Origin: Methanolinea sp.
GTDB taxonomy: Archaea; Halobacteriota; Methanomicrobia; Methanomicrobiales; Methanospirillaceae
Reading direction: 5' to 3'
Length of the DNA: 64,000 bases
Assembly (NCBI GenBank): GCA_024518585.1
Contig: JANIHI010000004.1
Span: 62,001-126,000, forward strand
The notes beneath the pieces were generated by a model. The model saw only the letters and a program-made list of their open reading frames with translations, was not told where the DNA came from and did not search any database. Positions 1-8,134 of this stretch are shown in pieces; the first letter of the stretch is position 1, and every line of letters starts with the position of its first letter. Position numbers and translations under genes: made by a program.

Positions 1-182
1 GCCGTTTCTGTGTGCATTCACGGTATTTCCTCGTCAGGGGAGAGTACCATAAATCACCGGCACTCGTGTATTGCCTCCGGCACAGGGACGCCCAGGAAGT
101 CGATATGAAACAGGTCGAGGCCGTGAAATGTGCCGACCGGAAAGGGGAGGGGTACCGGAGCATGATGACGATTCTCGGTTAG
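1..182 (+). CDS. 3' end of an unrecognised protein, cut by the window edge
   Basis: The third plus-strand frame is open from the window edge to a TAG at 180-182, about 59 codons, ending in the residues GYRSMMTILG. I recognise no motif. It would converge on the oppositely directed regulator gene that ends ten bases further on. The only support is the uninterrupted frame, so it could be a chance opening. Confidence 0.3.
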   Translation, partial: RFCVHSRYFLVRGEYHKSPALVYCLRHRDAQEVDMKQVEAVKCADRKGEGYRSMMTILG

Positions 183-192
183 CCACCTCTTT

Positions 193-531
193 TTAGGTTT
201 TCCAGAACTCGTACCATTTCTTACTCTGGTAGGGGACTGTCCTGTTTTCCCGGAGCCATTCGACCTCGATGGTGTGGTGCATTACCCGTATCTCTTCTGT
301 CAGGTTGGAAAGGACCGTCTTTACGTCTGAGAGTGCCGCCTTGATCTCGAGGTACTCGTCGAAAGTCCGCGGTTGCGTCACAGGCACTCCGGTCCCCTCT
401 GTGAGGCATGCGATGCCGGTCTGGATGCACTCCGTAATAGCCCTGTTCCTTTCGAGACCATGGTCCTTGGCATACCTGTCGACCAAATCCATTGTATCTG
501 CATCAATGGTAATCGAGACCCTCATCGGCAT
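193..531 (-). CDS. Ribbon-helix-helix (CopG-like) DNA-binding protein
   Basis: The 112-residue protein begins MPMRVSITIDADTMDLVDRY, the pattern of a ribbon-helix-helix domain: one beta strand that pairs with its dimer partner and inserts into the DNA major groove, followed by two helices. The remaining ~65 residues hold a helical segment and a basic, aromatic C-terminus (WYEFWKT). The ATG at 531 is preceded by a GAGGG ribosome-binding site at about nine bases; the frame extends to 570 but those residues look non-coding. Such proteins are local repressors or antitoxins. No toxin gene is adjacent on this strand, so a repressor is the simpler reading; its target is unknown. Confidence 0.75.
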   Translation of the reverse strand: MPMRVSITIDADTMDLVDRYAKDHGLERNRAITECIQTGIACLTEGTGVPVTQPRTFDEYLEIKAALSDVKTVLSNLTEEIRVMHHTIEVEWLRENRTVPYQSKKWYEFWKT

Positions 532-639
532 ATGCGATCCCTCGTGATTTCTCGCTGTGGTACATTTCACCCTCCTCCCTGAAATAACTCCCTCCCGGCA
601 TTCCCGTGGCGCTTTTTCCCCTCCCTTTCCTCGTCATAC

Positions 640-2076
640 TCAGTCGAAAAAGGGGAGAATCATATCTAAATTCACGGACCGGCAGAAAAGAGAGGCAAGT
701 TCATCATAGGGATCGTGGCAGGGAGTCTCCGGCACGTAACAAAGACCTTTTTTCTCATGGAGGTAACGACAGAGGGCATCCACAGCAGAGGGGTTCGAAA
801 AGAGTCCGTGGAGGTAGGTTCCAATGATGAGGCCGTCCCTGCTCACCGCTCCCTCTCCCTCGAATGCCTCCTGTTCCTGCCCCCGGATTGTCACCCCCAT
901 GTGAATTTCGTACCCGCAGACTGTGCCGATTTGGGTCAGGATTGGGCCGATGTGGCGTGCATTCCGGGTGACCTGCTCGGTCTTTTTCTCGTAACTCTCA
1001 AAACGGGTCACGACATCGAGGAGGCTAAGACCCGGGTGGATGCCCGCACGCGACTCAACACCCGAATCGATGACCTCCCTGCCGAGCATCTGGTAACCCC
1101 CGCAGATCCCGATGACCGGGACTCCCCTCGAAGCAGCCCCCCGGATCTCCTCTGCCGTCCCTGATGCAAAGAGTTGAGACAGGTCGTCCACGGTGTTTTT
1201 TGTTCCCGGGATGATGAGACAGTCAAACCCCTCAAGCGAGGATCCCAGGGGGACGTATTCCACGGCGACACGCCTCTCCAGGCATTCGAAATCGGTAAAA
1301 TTTGATATGTGGGGGAGCCGGATGATACCGACCCTGACCGGGTGAAAAACAGATCTCTTGTCTCCCAGGGAGAGGGAATCCTCGCTGGGAATGGCGATAG
1401 AAGCGTGGGGGAGAATTCCAAGCACCGGGACACCCGTAATCTCCTCAAGCATCCGTCTCCCGGGTTCAAATATCGCGGGGTCGCCCCGGAACTTGTTGAT
1501 GATCACCCCCCTGACGAGGGGGACGATATCGGGTGGGAGGAGGGAGATTGTACCATACACCTGGGCAAAAACACCACCTCTCTCAATGTCGGCAACCAGG
1601 ATGATGGGGTACCGGAGTGCCCGGGCAAGCAGGACGTTTGCAATATCGCGGGAGTACAGGTTGATCTCTGCAGCCCCTCCTGCGCCCTCCACAACGAGGT
1701 GATGGTACTCTGTTTTCAGCTTCTGGACAGCCTCGAGGGCAATCGAGAGTAAATAATCAGTCTCCAGGTAATATTCGCGTGCAGGGATATCCTTGAAGGG
1801 ACGGCCGAGGAGAACGACCTGGGAGACCGAATCACCCTTTGGCTTGAGGAGGATGGGGTTCATCTCTGCCGTTGGACGTACACGCGCTGCCCGAGCCTGT
1901 ATCGCCTGCGCAATCCCAATCTCCCTTCCATCATCGGTGACGTAAGAATTGAGGCTCATGTTCTGGGATTTGAAGGGAGCAACACTGATTCCGCGATCGC
2001 TTAAAACCCGGCAGAGGGCGGTCACAACAGTACTCTTTCCCGCGTGGGATGTTGTGCCAAGCACCATCACGGACAT
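640..2076 (-). CDS. cobQ: Cobyric acid synthase CobQ
   Basis: CobQ performs the glutamine- and ATP-dependent amidation of adenosyl-cobyrinate a,c-diamide side chains in cobalamin synthesis, or in archaeal salvage from cobinamide. The 478 residues match the family length. A P-loop (TSHAGKST, about residues 9-16) starts the dethiobiotin-synthetase-like domain; the C-terminal class I glutamine amidotransferase domain shows the nucleophile in GICGGYQM (about residue 324) and the histidine in YLHGLF (about 423). The frame runs on to 2394, but the family N-terminus is the ATG at 2076. No Shine-Dalgarno precedes it and a TATA element lies about 25 bases upstream, so the transcript is probably leaderless. 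It is divergent from a B12-dependent ribonucleotide reductase. Confidence 0.93.
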   Translation of the reverse strand: MSVMVLGTTSHAGKSTVVTALCRVLSDRGISVAPFKSQNMSLNSYVTDDGREIGIAQAIQARAARVRPTAEMNPILLKPKGDSVSQVVLLGRPFKDIPAREYYLETDYLLSIALEAVQKLKTEYHHLVVEGAGGAAEINLYSRDIANVLLARALRYPIILVADIERGGVFAQVYGTISLLPPDIVPLVRGVIINKFRGDPAIFEPGRRMLEEITGVPVLGILPHASIAIPSEDSLSLGDKRSVFHPVRVGIIRLPHISNFTDFECLERRVAVEYVPLGSSLEGFDCLIIPGTKNTVDDLSQLFASGTAEEIRGAASRGVPVIGICGGYQMLGREVIDSGVESRAGIHPGLSLLDVVTRFESYEKKTEQVTRNARHIGPILTQIGTVCGYEIHMGVTIRGQEQEAFEGEGAVSRDGLIIGTYLHGLFSNPSAVDALCRYLHEKKGLCYVPETPCHDPYDELASLFCRSVNLDMILPFFD

Positions 2077-2096
2077 GTGATTACAGGTGTGCGTGG

Positions 2097-2104
2097 ATTT
2101 AAAT
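2097..2104. promoter_or_regulatory. Symmetric TATA element shared by cobQ and nrdJ
   Basis: ATTTAAAT is a perfect palindrome inside TTTAAATAAA. Its centre is 24-25 bases from the cobQ ATG (2076, minus strand) and 28-29 bases from the nrdJ ATG (2129, plus strand), the usual archaeal TATA-to-start spacing in both directions. Neither ATG has a Shine-Dalgarno, so both messages would start at or next to the start codon. This is inferred from spacing and sequence only. Confidence 0.6.
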
Positions 2105-2128
2105 AAAGGGCATTCCTCTGTCTCCTTA

Positions 2129-3781
2129 ATGGAATTATGTGAACCAGCCCGCGTGCTCCTTGCCAGCCGGTACCTCCTCCCCGGGGAGACCCCGGAGGAC
2201 ATGTTCCGGAGGGTTGCAAACGCCGTTGGGACTGATAAAAAAGACCTCTTTGCAAAGATGATGGGGGAATTGAGGTTTTTGCCAAATTCCCCCACCCTGA
2301 TGAACGCCAATACAGCCTGCGGGCAGCTCTCTGCGTGCTTTGTCCTCCCCGTGGAGGATTCCATCGACCAGATCTTCTCTGTCCTGCGATACATGGCAAT
2401 GATTCACAAGAGTGGAGGAGGAACGGGATTCTCTTTCTCCCGTGTCCGCCCACGGGGCGATTCGGTCGGGGGGTGGTCTGGTGTGGCGAGCGGTCCGCTC
2501 TCCTTCATTAGGGTTTACGACGAGGCCACCAATGCCCTCCGGCAGGGAGGAAAGAGGCGGGGTGCAAATATGGGTGTCCTGTCCAGCCATCACCCGGACA
2601 TAGTCGAGTTTATCCGGGCAAAGGAGGGCGGAGGCCTCCAGAATTTTAACCTCTCCGTGGGGTTTGATGCGGACTTTTTTGCCCACCTCGAGAGGGGCAG
2701 CCGGTATCCCCTCGTGAATCCGAGAGATGGTTCAGTGTGGGAGGAAATTGACCCCCGCCTCCTTTTTGAGACCCTCTCCCTTGCGGCCTGGAGGTGTGGC
2801 GACCCCGGCGTCCTCTTCCTCGACCGGATTAATGAAAAGAACCCTGTCCCGGGTCTGGGAGAGATAGAGGCGACCAATCCCTGCGGCGAACAGCCGCTCT
2901 TGCCCTGGGAGAGCTGCAACCTGGGAAGCATCAACCTCTCCCGGTGCATGGGAAAGGGGGATATCGACTGGGAACTGCTCAGGGAGACGACATGGCTTGC
3001 CGTCGAGTTCCTGGACGCTGTCATAGACGTCAACAGGTTTCCGCTCGCAATCATCCGTGACCACACGATGAGAACGCGGAAGATTGGCCTTGGGGTCATG
3101 GGGTTTGCTGACATGCTCATCCGGCTCGAAGTCCCGTACCAGTCGCAGGAGGCCCTCAACCTTGCCGAACGCCTCATGCGGTTTATCGAGGAGGAGTCGC
3201 ATGCAGCCTCCCGTGCCCTGGGAGAGGAGAAGGGATCGTTTCCCGCGATTGATAAGAGTGTCTACACAGGCCCCATGAGAAATGCGACGGTCACGACGAT
3301 TGCACCCACAGGCTCTCTCCACCTGATTGCATGCACGAGCAGCGGAATCGAACCCCTCTTTGCATGTGCAGGGGAACGGGTTATCAATGGGAGGAGGTTC
3401 TCAATCGTTCACCCCGAACTCAAGAGGCATTTTCTCGGTCTTCCCAACGGCGGTGAACTTCTCGCCGAGGCAAAGAGGCGAGGGTCACTCGAGGGACTTC
3501 TCCTGCCCCCCGGCGTGAAAGAACTGTTCCGTAATGCCGCTGAGATTGATCCGGATTTCCACGTGCGGATGCAGGCGACATTCCAGAAGCATGTTGATAA
3601 CGCTGTCTCAAAGACAGTCAACCTCCCCCAGGGTGCAACACCCGAAGAGATTGCGGGGATCTTCCTCCTCGCACGCAGGCTCGGGTGCAAGGGAATCACC
3701 GTTTACAGGTACAAAAGCAAGGAGGACCAGGTCCTCTCGCGGGGGTGCGATGCGTGCAGGGTCGACACGCTGGTCACCTGA
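2129..3781 (+). CDS. nrdJ: Adenosylcobalamin-dependent (class II) ribonucleotide reductase
   Basis: This enzyme reduces ribonucleotides to deoxyribonucleotides with a thiyl radical made by adenosylcobalamin homolysis. Visible family motifs are [26 protein letters not shown], the active-site loop NPCGEQ (about residue 250), the phosphate-binding APTGS segment and a C-terminal C-x-x-C pair (CDAC, about residue 541) that re-reduces the active-site disulfide. At 550 residues it is a compact member with no ATP-cone domain seen. The frame can be read from a GTG at 2087, but that stretch contains the TATA box, so the ATG at 2129 is preferred. It faces cobQ across a shared promoter, which links cofactor and enzyme. 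Confidence 0.92.
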   Translation: MELCEPARVLLASRYLLPGETPEDMFRRVANAVGTDKKDLFAKMMGELRFLPNSPTLMNANTACGQLSACFVLPVEDSIDQIFSVLRYMAMIHKSGGGTGFSFSRVRPRGDSVGGWSGVASGPLSFIRVYDEATNALRQGGKRRGANMGVLSSHHPDIVEFIRAKEGGGLQNFNLSVGFDADFFAHLERGSRYPLVNPRDGSVWEEIDPRLLFETLSLAAWRCGDPGVLFLDRINEKNPVPGLGEIEATNPCGEQPLLPWESCNLGSINLSRCMGKGDIDWELLRETTWLAVEFLDAVIDVNRFPLAIIRDHTMRTRKIGLGVMGFADMLIRLEVPYQSQEALNLAERLMRFIEEESHAASRALGEEKGSFPAIDKSVYTGPMRNATVTTIAPTGSLHLIACTSSGIEPLFACAGERVINGRRFSIVHPELKRHFLGLPNGGELLAEAKRRGSLEGLLLPPGVKELFRNAAEIDPDFHVRMQATFQKHVDNAVSKTVNLPQGATPEEIAGIFLLARRLGCKGITVYRYKSKEDQVLSRGCDACRVDTLVT

Positions 3782-3846
3782 GGACCTTCTGATATACGTT
3801 TGATTGAACCATTATTCGGTCATTTTAGGTTTTTCACCATGCCAAC

Positions 3847-3858
3847 AAATATATAAAG
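3847..3858 (+). promoter_or_regulatory. TATA box of the aIF1 gene
   Basis: AAATATATAAAG is centred near 3853, 26 bases before the ATG at 3879, and no Shine-Dalgarno lies between them. This is the classic layout of a leaderless archaeal transcript. Confidence 0.7.
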
Positions 3859-3878
3859 AGAACTGAAAGGTACTTGTA

Positions 3879-4184
3879 ATGAACGGTGGGATCTGTCCGA
3901 CGTGTGGACTGCCAAAAGAACTATGTATCTGTGAGGAAGTTGCAAAAGAGCAGCAGAGAATCAGTGTCAAGGTTGACCGGCGACGCTATGGAAAAGAAGT
4001 AACCGTGATCGAAGGGTTGAACCCCACGGATATTGACCTTGAAGACCTTTCCAAGTACATGAAGGGGAGACTTGCCTGCGGTGGAACCGTCAAAGGGACA
4101 TCCATCGAACTGCAGGGAAACCACAAGGAAAGGGTCAAGGAACTCCTGATCAGCAAGGGGTATAGCGTGGATAATATCAGTTGA
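3879..4184 (+). CDS. Translation initiation factor aIF1 (SUI1 family)
   Basis: aIF1 binds the small ribosomal subunit and enforces correct start-codon selection. The 101-residue protein has the SUI1 fold: a central basic strand region ([18 protein letters not shown]), the conserved core [16 protein letters not shown], and the C-terminal helix ending in GYSVDNIS. The N-terminus carries a possible small zinc site ([13 protein letters not shown]), common in archaeal versions. It is a single gene with its own TATA box, probably leaderless, and it converges on the arv operon. Confidence 0.95.
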   Translation: MNGGICPTCGLPKELCICEEVAKEQQRISVKVDRRRYGKEVTVIEGLNPTDIDLEDLSKYMKGRLACGGTVKGTSIELQGNHKERVKELLISKGYSVDNIS

Positions 4185-4193
4185 AAAAGCAGT

Positions 4194-4583
4194 CTATTTT
4201 TTTCCTTTTCTCTTCTTTGGACGAACCATGGAGAGAAGATCGACCAGGTAACTCCCCTCGCCCTTCCCCAGTCCGACGACGCGCTCGTCAGACGTTGCAA
4301 GTTTCTCGATGTTTAATTCGTATGTCCCGGGGGAGATGATTCGTATGCTCTCCAGTCTCTCTCCCGGTAGGAGGGGAACATCGGCTTCTTTTTCTTTCTG
4401 CTCTCCCTCCCCCGGTGTCTTTCTCTCTTCCGGCACCGGTGTAACCGCGGCCTCCCGGGCAGGTTCATGCTCGAGATGGGGGATGAAGATAAACTTCTTC
4501 CCCCCGCATTCCCGGCACCCCTTGAGGATCTCGCATTCGGTCGTGCGGTATTCTTTTCCGCAGCGGACGCATTTATGGGGCAT
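4194..4583 (-). CDS. arvC: ArvC/OapC-type zinc-ribbon protein
   Basis: The 129-residue protein opens with MPHKCVRCGKEY and a second knuckle CRECGGKKF: a zinc ribbon of two CxxC pairs within the first 35 residues. A low-complexity Glu/Lys/Pro linker follows, then a C-terminal domain (about residues 75-115) and a very basic tail (RPKKRKGKK). It is the third gene of a compact operon with a DUF2073-type protein and an Era-like GTPase, the order seen in many euryarchaea and named OapABC or ArvABC. The GTPase has been linked to extracellular vesicle formation in Haloferax; the zinc protein's own role is unknown. The ATG at 4583 is chosen because the ribbon starts there. Confidence 0.78.
   Translation of the reverse strand: MPHKCVRCGKEYRTTECEILKGCRECGGKKFIFIPHLEHEPAREAAVTPVPEERKTPGEGEQKEKEADVPLLPGERLESIRIISPGTYELNIEKLATSDERVVGLGKGEGSYLVDLLSMVRPKKRKGKK
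4197..4203 (+). terminator. T7 tract ending the aIF1 transcript
   Basis: Seven T residues begin 13 bases after the aIF1 stop, followed by more T-rich sequence. Archaeal RNA polymerase terminates at such oligo-T tracts. The tract touches the stop codon of the convergent arvC gene. Confidence 0.5.
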
Positions 4584-4587
4584 CGGA

Positions 4588-4950
4588 TCACCTGGTCGAG
4601 ACCCAGGCACTCAGCATGTCTTTTTCTTTCCTGATCAGCCGGAGCTGGTTTGCCGGCCCGATCACCGTCAGACGTGACTCGCTCGGGCTCTTCCCGAGCA
4701 GCCTCTGGAGGAATCCGGGGCTCTGCTCCTTTGAGGGATATGTCTCGATCTCGATACCATTGAAACCATCAGGGAGGATTTCGCGCATCGTCATCTCGAT
4801 CAGGGTGCTCTGCTCATCGGGGGAGAGGCCCTTTTCAAGAATGATGATCGTTCCCTGCCTGACGTGGTCCAGGATGAGGTGGACTTTCTCCATTGAGGTC
4901 AGCGTCTCAAGTTTTTCTGAGGATATCAGATCGATCTGGACTCCCTGCAT
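4588..4950 (-). CDS. arvB: ArvB/OapB-type protein (DUF2073)
   Basis: This 120-residue soluble protein (MQGVQIDLISSEKLETLTSM...) has alternating helices and strands, including TIIILEKGLSPDEQSTLIEM and a C-terminal RLTVIGPANQLRLIRKEK. No catalytic motif is visible. The start at 4950 has a strong AGGGGTGG ribosome-binding site six to eight bases upstream; the longer reading frame overlaps the GTPase gene and is ignored. Ten bases separate it from arvA and four from arvC, so the three are surely cotranscribed. In known members it always accompanies the small GTPase, so it is inferred to be a partner or regulator of it. Confidence 0.75.
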   Translation of the reverse strand: MQGVQIDLISSEKLETLTSMEKVHLILDHVRQGTIIILEKGLSPDEQSTLIEMTMREILPDGFNGIEIETYPSKEQSPGFLQRLLGKSPSESRLTVIGPANQLRLIRKEKDMLSAWVSTR

Positions 4951-4960
4951 CGTTCCACCC

Positions 4961-5602
4961 CTACCCGAAATACTCCACCATCTTCTCGTAGAGTTCTTCA
5001 ATGTTCTTTCCTTCGAGGCAGGATACCGGAACGACGGGATGCTGGGGGAAGGCACTCCTGATGCGCTGCGGTGCCGCATCAGGGAGATCTATTTTATTGG
5101 CAACGATAATGACAGGCAGCTTGCGGCTCTCAATGATCCCAATCATCATGATATTGACCTGCAGGAAAGGGTCTTCGGTCGAATCGAGCATGTACATGAC
5201 TCCATCGATATCCTCCCGCAGCCAGTGCATCGCTTCTGCGACCCCCTCGGTGGCCTCCCTGGCACGCACCACCGCACTCTCCTTGTCCATTCCATACTCG
5301 AGGAAGTCGCGGTAATCGATCTTCGTGGTCACACCAGGCGTATCCACGATGTCAATGGTGATGTTACTCCCGTTTGAACCAGTAATGCTGATATCGGCCT
5401 TTCTCTGGGCCCTGCGTGTCTCATGGGGGACTTCACTGACGAGTCCGACGTCCTCGCCGGTCCAGTCCCGGGCAATTCGGTTTGCAAGGGTGGTCTTACC
5501 GGCGTTCGGAGGGCCGTATATCCCGATTCTCGCCCTCTTTTTCCTGAAAAAAACCGATAGAAACCGGGAGATTCGTTTCTTTGTCTGGACCAAAATATTC
5601 AT
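4961..5602 (-). CDS. arvA: Era-like small GTPase ArvA/OapA
   Basis: The 213 residues form one GTPase domain: G1 GPPNAGKTT (about 30-38), G3 DTPGV, G4 NKIDLPD and a G5-like SCLEGKN. A basic N-terminal extension (KKRISRFLSVFFRKKRAR) could bind membrane or RNA. Unlike bacterial Era it lacks the KH RNA-binding domain. A GAGGTG ribosome-binding site five bases before the ATG fixes the start. It heads the arvA-arvB-arvC operon. A homologue in Haloferax volcanii is reported to be needed for extracellular vesicle formation; whether the methanogen protein does the same is inference. Its neighbour on the other strand is the CBS-domain array. Confidence 0.88.
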   Translation of the reverse strand: MNILVQTKKRISRFLSVFFRKKRARIGIYGPPNAGKTTLANRIARDWTGEDVGLVSEVPHETRRAQRKADISITGSNGSNITIDIVDTPGVTTKIDYRDFLEYGMDKESAVVRAREATEGVAEAMHWLREDIDGVMYMLDSTEDPFLQVNIMMIGIIESRKLPVIIVANKIDLPDAAPQRIRSAFPQHPVVPVSCLEGKNIEELYEKMVEYFG

Positions 5603-5725
5603 ATCACACCTCGTAGCACTCCGGTGGGCAGGTATCTCCTGGTCCGTGCGGTTGCGTTACTAATCCATTGGGACAGGAGGTTAATTAGGTTTATTCTCCC
5701 GGTTTTGTCCTGGAATGGGAGAAAG

Positions 5726-5732
5726 ATATATA
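5726..5732 (+). promoter_or_regulatory. TATA box of the CBS-domain array
   Basis: TATATAG within AAAGATATATAGA is centred at 5729, about 68 bases before the first start codon. The predicted transcription start is near 5755, giving a leader of about 40 bases that contains the strong ribosome-binding site GGAGGTGA at 5785-5792. Confidence 0.6.
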
Positions 5733-5749
5733 GATTTCACGTACCGTAT

Positions 5750-5767
5750 GGTTAACTGCAATTAACC
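5750..5767. promoter_or_regulatory. Inverted repeat over the predicted start of the CBS transcript
   Basis: GGTTAA (5750-5755), six-base spacer, TTAACC (5762-5767): a perfect dyad whose first arm sits at the predicted transcription start, 26 bases from the TATA centre. A dimeric regulator bound here would block initiation, so it is a candidate repressor operator. The regulator is unknown. Confidence 0.45.
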
Positions 5768-5796
5768 CATGCGGTCAACAACATGGAGGTGAAGGA

Positions 5797-6366
5797 TTGA
5801 GTAAATCATCCGGTACAATCCGCTTCGATACCCGTGTGCCACTCCGCGAGGTCATGCGGCGCAACCCTACCACTATCACATATGGGGGGACAGTTGCCCG
5901 TGCGGCCATGCTCATGTGCCGGGATGAAGTGGGGAGCTGTATTGTCCTTGGCCCAGATAACGTCCCCCTCGGGATAGTGACAGAGGAGGACATCAACTGC
6001 AAGGTCGTGGCCAAGGACCTCAAGCCGGGAGCAGTACTCGCGCATGAGATCATGAGCACCCCCCTCATCACTATCAATGCCGATATGTCTGTCGGTGATG
6101 CAGCACACATGATGATCAAGCACCGGGTCAGGCGTCTCCCTGTGGTTGACGACAAGAACAGGGTTATTGGAATTGTCACAGTTCGGGATATTCTCACGGT
6201 TTCAACCGAGATCAATGAGTTGATGGCAGACCTTGTCGAGATCAACCGCCAGGAAGAGGTCGAAGTCGGCATGTGCAGCCGTTGTGGCCAGATGTCAGAT
6301 GATCTCCGGAGGATCGACAACACGATGCTGTGTCCTTCATGCCGTGAGGAGGAACTGTTACAATGA
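5797..6366 (+). CDS. CBS-domain pair protein with C-terminal zinc ribbon
   Basis: The 189-residue protein contains two CBS domains (about residues 15-70 and 80-135; LREVMRRNPTTI and HEIMSTPLITI mark their starts) that should form one Bateman module able to bind adenine nucleotides or S-adenosylmethionine. The last 35 residues carry two CxxC pairs (CSRCGQ and CPSCRE), a zinc ribbon that could contact nucleic acid or protein. The start is TTG, fixed by a near-perfect GGAGGTGA four bases upstream. It is the first of five adjacent CBS genes and overlaps the next by four bases. No catalytic domain is attached, so a ligand-sensing regulator is the likely role. Confidence 0.9.
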   Translation: MSKSSGTIRFDTRVPLREVMRRNPTTITYGGTVARAAMLMCRDEVGSCIVLGPDNVPLGIVTEEDINCKVVAKDLKPGAVLAHEIMSTPLITINADMSVGDAAHMMIKHRVRRLPVVDDKNRVIGIVTVRDILTVSTEINELMADLVEINRQEEVEVGMCSRCGQMSDDLRRIDNTMLCPSCREEELLQ

Positions 6367-7121
6367 AGACAGCCCGAGACTTCATGGTCGAGGTCCCTGT
6401 TTTCCGCGACGACGAGAAAGTGACGAGGGTCCGGTCGGTATTGCGCGAGGATGTTAACCGTGAGGCCTTTGTCCAGGATACGAGAGGGAAGCTGCTCGGA
6501 TACGTAGACATTTCAGATATCCTCCGTGTCCCGTCAACCCGGTCTGATGTGACGATCGAGGGGTTCATCAAGGAGATCATACCCGCACACACTGGTGACA
6601 GCCTCGAGACCGTCATCGGGCTCATTTCGAAGAACAACACGGACAGTGTCCCCGTGGTCGATGCCCAGGGACAGGTCATCGGGGGGGTCCGCCTCGCTGA
6701 TATTTTTCCCGTCGTCACGACGCGTCATCCCCTCAGGGGAACGGTGGGAGAATTCATGTCCAGGAACGTTGTGGAGTGCGAGGCAGAAGAGCCGATACAC
6801 AGGATTTACAACCTGATCCTGGAGAGCGGGTATTCTGCCTTTCCTGTCGTGAAAAAGAAGAGATTGATCGGGATCATATCGCGCCGTGACCTGCTCAGGG
6901 ACGGGCGATGGCGGCCTTCGCTCGAAGGCCCGTCCAAGACCCGGGTTGAGAGCGTGATGACGACACCGGTCATCACTGTATCGCCCGGCGACGAGCTCCA
7001 GCAAGCTGCGTCAATGATGGTGAAACATGACATCAGCCGCCTCCCGGTCGTGGAAGAGGAAAAGCTCGTCGGGATCCTCGACAGGCACGATGTATTGAAA
7101 GCTGTCCCAGGGGACGTGTGA
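6363..7121 (+). CDS. Four-CBS-domain protein
   Basis: The 252 residues consist entirely of four CBS repeats (starts marked by ARDFMVEVP, IKEIIPAHT, VGEFMSRNV and VESVMTTPV), two Bateman modules in tandem. The first two repeats are more diverged, the last two keep the usual HDISRLPVV and GILDRHDV pattern. Its ATG overlaps the stop of the preceding gene (ATGA), implying translational coupling. There is no effector domain, so it probably acts by binding a partner in a ligand-dependent way; the ligand cannot be read from the sequence. Confidence 0.9.
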   Translation: MKTARDFMVEVPVFRDDEKVTRVRSVLREDVNREAFVQDTRGKLLGYVDISDILRVPSTRSDVTIEGFIKEIIPAHTGDSLETVIGLISKNNTDSVPVVDAQGQVIGGVRLADIFPVVTTRHPLRGTVGEFMSRNVVECEAEEPIHRIYNLILESGYSAFPVVKKKRLIGIISRRDLLRDGRWRPSLEGPSKTRVESVMTTPVITVSPGDELQQAASMMVKHDISRLPVVEEEKLVGILDRHDVLKAVPGDV

Positions 7122-7184
7122 AAATATCCCGGGTTATTTTCCCTAAAAATAGGAATTCAGAGGAATACAAAAGGGGATTTCAAG

Positions 7185-8129
7185 ATGGCGCACCACGGAG
7201 ACAAGTCGTACAAGCAGGGTGACAAACTCCTGAAAATGCCTGGAAAACTGGACCGCGGCCCGGTCGAGTTCAAGTCCAGGATTGTGGAGCAGCAGGGAGA
7301 GATCATGGCAATCGGGACCGCTGACGTCGTATCAGTCCCGCGGACGATGAGCATCCTCGGGGCTGTCAGGACGATGACCGAGTGCGGGTTTCGCAGGCTG
7401 CCTGTCGTTGACCCGGGCTCAAAGAAGCTCCAGGGTATAGTCACATCCGGGGATATCATCGATTTTCTCGGCGGTGGTGACAAGTTCAACCTGGTCCAGG
7501 TGAAACATCGCGGAAACCTGCTCTCCGCCGTGAACGAGAGCATCAGGAACATCATGACAACCCAGGTCACGACGCTTCCTGAAACAGCCTCGCTCTCGGA
7601 GGCCATCGGAATAATCACCGGCAGGATGATAGGGGGAATCCCCATCGTGAACGATGACTCGGTACTCGTCGGCATCGTGACGGAAAGGGACGTCATGACA
7701 GTCCTTGCCAGCGAGAAGGTATCATCCACCGTGGAGGAGATCATGAGCCGGTCCCTCCGGGTCACAGACCCGGACTGCCCGATCGGGAAGGTCACGCGGG
7801 AGATGACGAGGCACAGGTTCCGAAGGCTCCCTGTCGTGAGCAATGACGTGCTCTACGGGATCGTGACAACGACGGACATCATGAAATTCCTCGGGAGTAG
7901 GCGGGTCTTTGACCAGATGGAAACAGGTGACATAGCCGAGGTCATGGCGCTGCCCATCAGGACCCTCGTCTCCGGAAACCTCTTTACCATCACACCCCAG
8001 AGGAGTGCAAACGAGGCGGCAGCAGAGATGACCAAGAGAGGTGTTGGCGCCCTGCCCGTCATCGAAGATGCAAGGCTGATTGGCCTTGTGACGGAATATG
8101 ACCTCGTCAAGGCGTTTTCAGGGGTGTAG
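7185..8129 (+). CDS. Four-CBS-domain protein with basic N-terminal extension
   Basis: The 314-residue protein has a basic leader of about 40 residues (MAHHGDKSYKQGDKLLK...) followed by four CBS repeats; the repeat starts include IRNIMTTQV, VEEIMSRSL and IAEVMALPI. FRRLPVV occurs in the first and third repeats and close variants in the others. The 63-base gap before it contains an AGGGGAT ribosome-binding site and AT-rich sequence that might hold an internal promoter. The next CBS gene starts five bases after its stop. Confidence 0.9.
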   Translation: MAHHGDKSYKQGDKLLKMPGKLDRGPVEFKSRIVEQQGEIMAIGTADVVSVPRTMSILGAVRTMTECGFRRLPVVDPGSKKLQGIVTSGDIIDFLGGGDKFNLVQVKHRGNLLSAVNESIRNIMTTQVTTLPETASLSEAIGIITGRMIGGIPIVNDDSVLVGIVTERDVMTVLASEKVSSTVEEIMSRSLRVTDPDCPIGKVTREMTRHRFRRLPVVSNDVLYGIVTTTDIMKFLGSRRVFDQMETGDIAEVMALPIRTLVSGNLFTITPQRSANEAAAEMTKRGVGALPVIEDARLIGLVTEYDLVKAFSGV

Positions 8130-8134
8130 AGGTC

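Noticed and set aside
2087-2128. GTG start extending nrdJ by 14 residues
   Set aside because: The extension contains the TATA box and does not resemble the family N-terminus.
5783-5800. Five-codon frame ATG-GAG-GTG-AAG-GAT-TGA over the first CBS start
   Set aside because: The ATG lies directly before the ribosome-binding site and is better explained as part of it; there is no evidence for a leader peptide.
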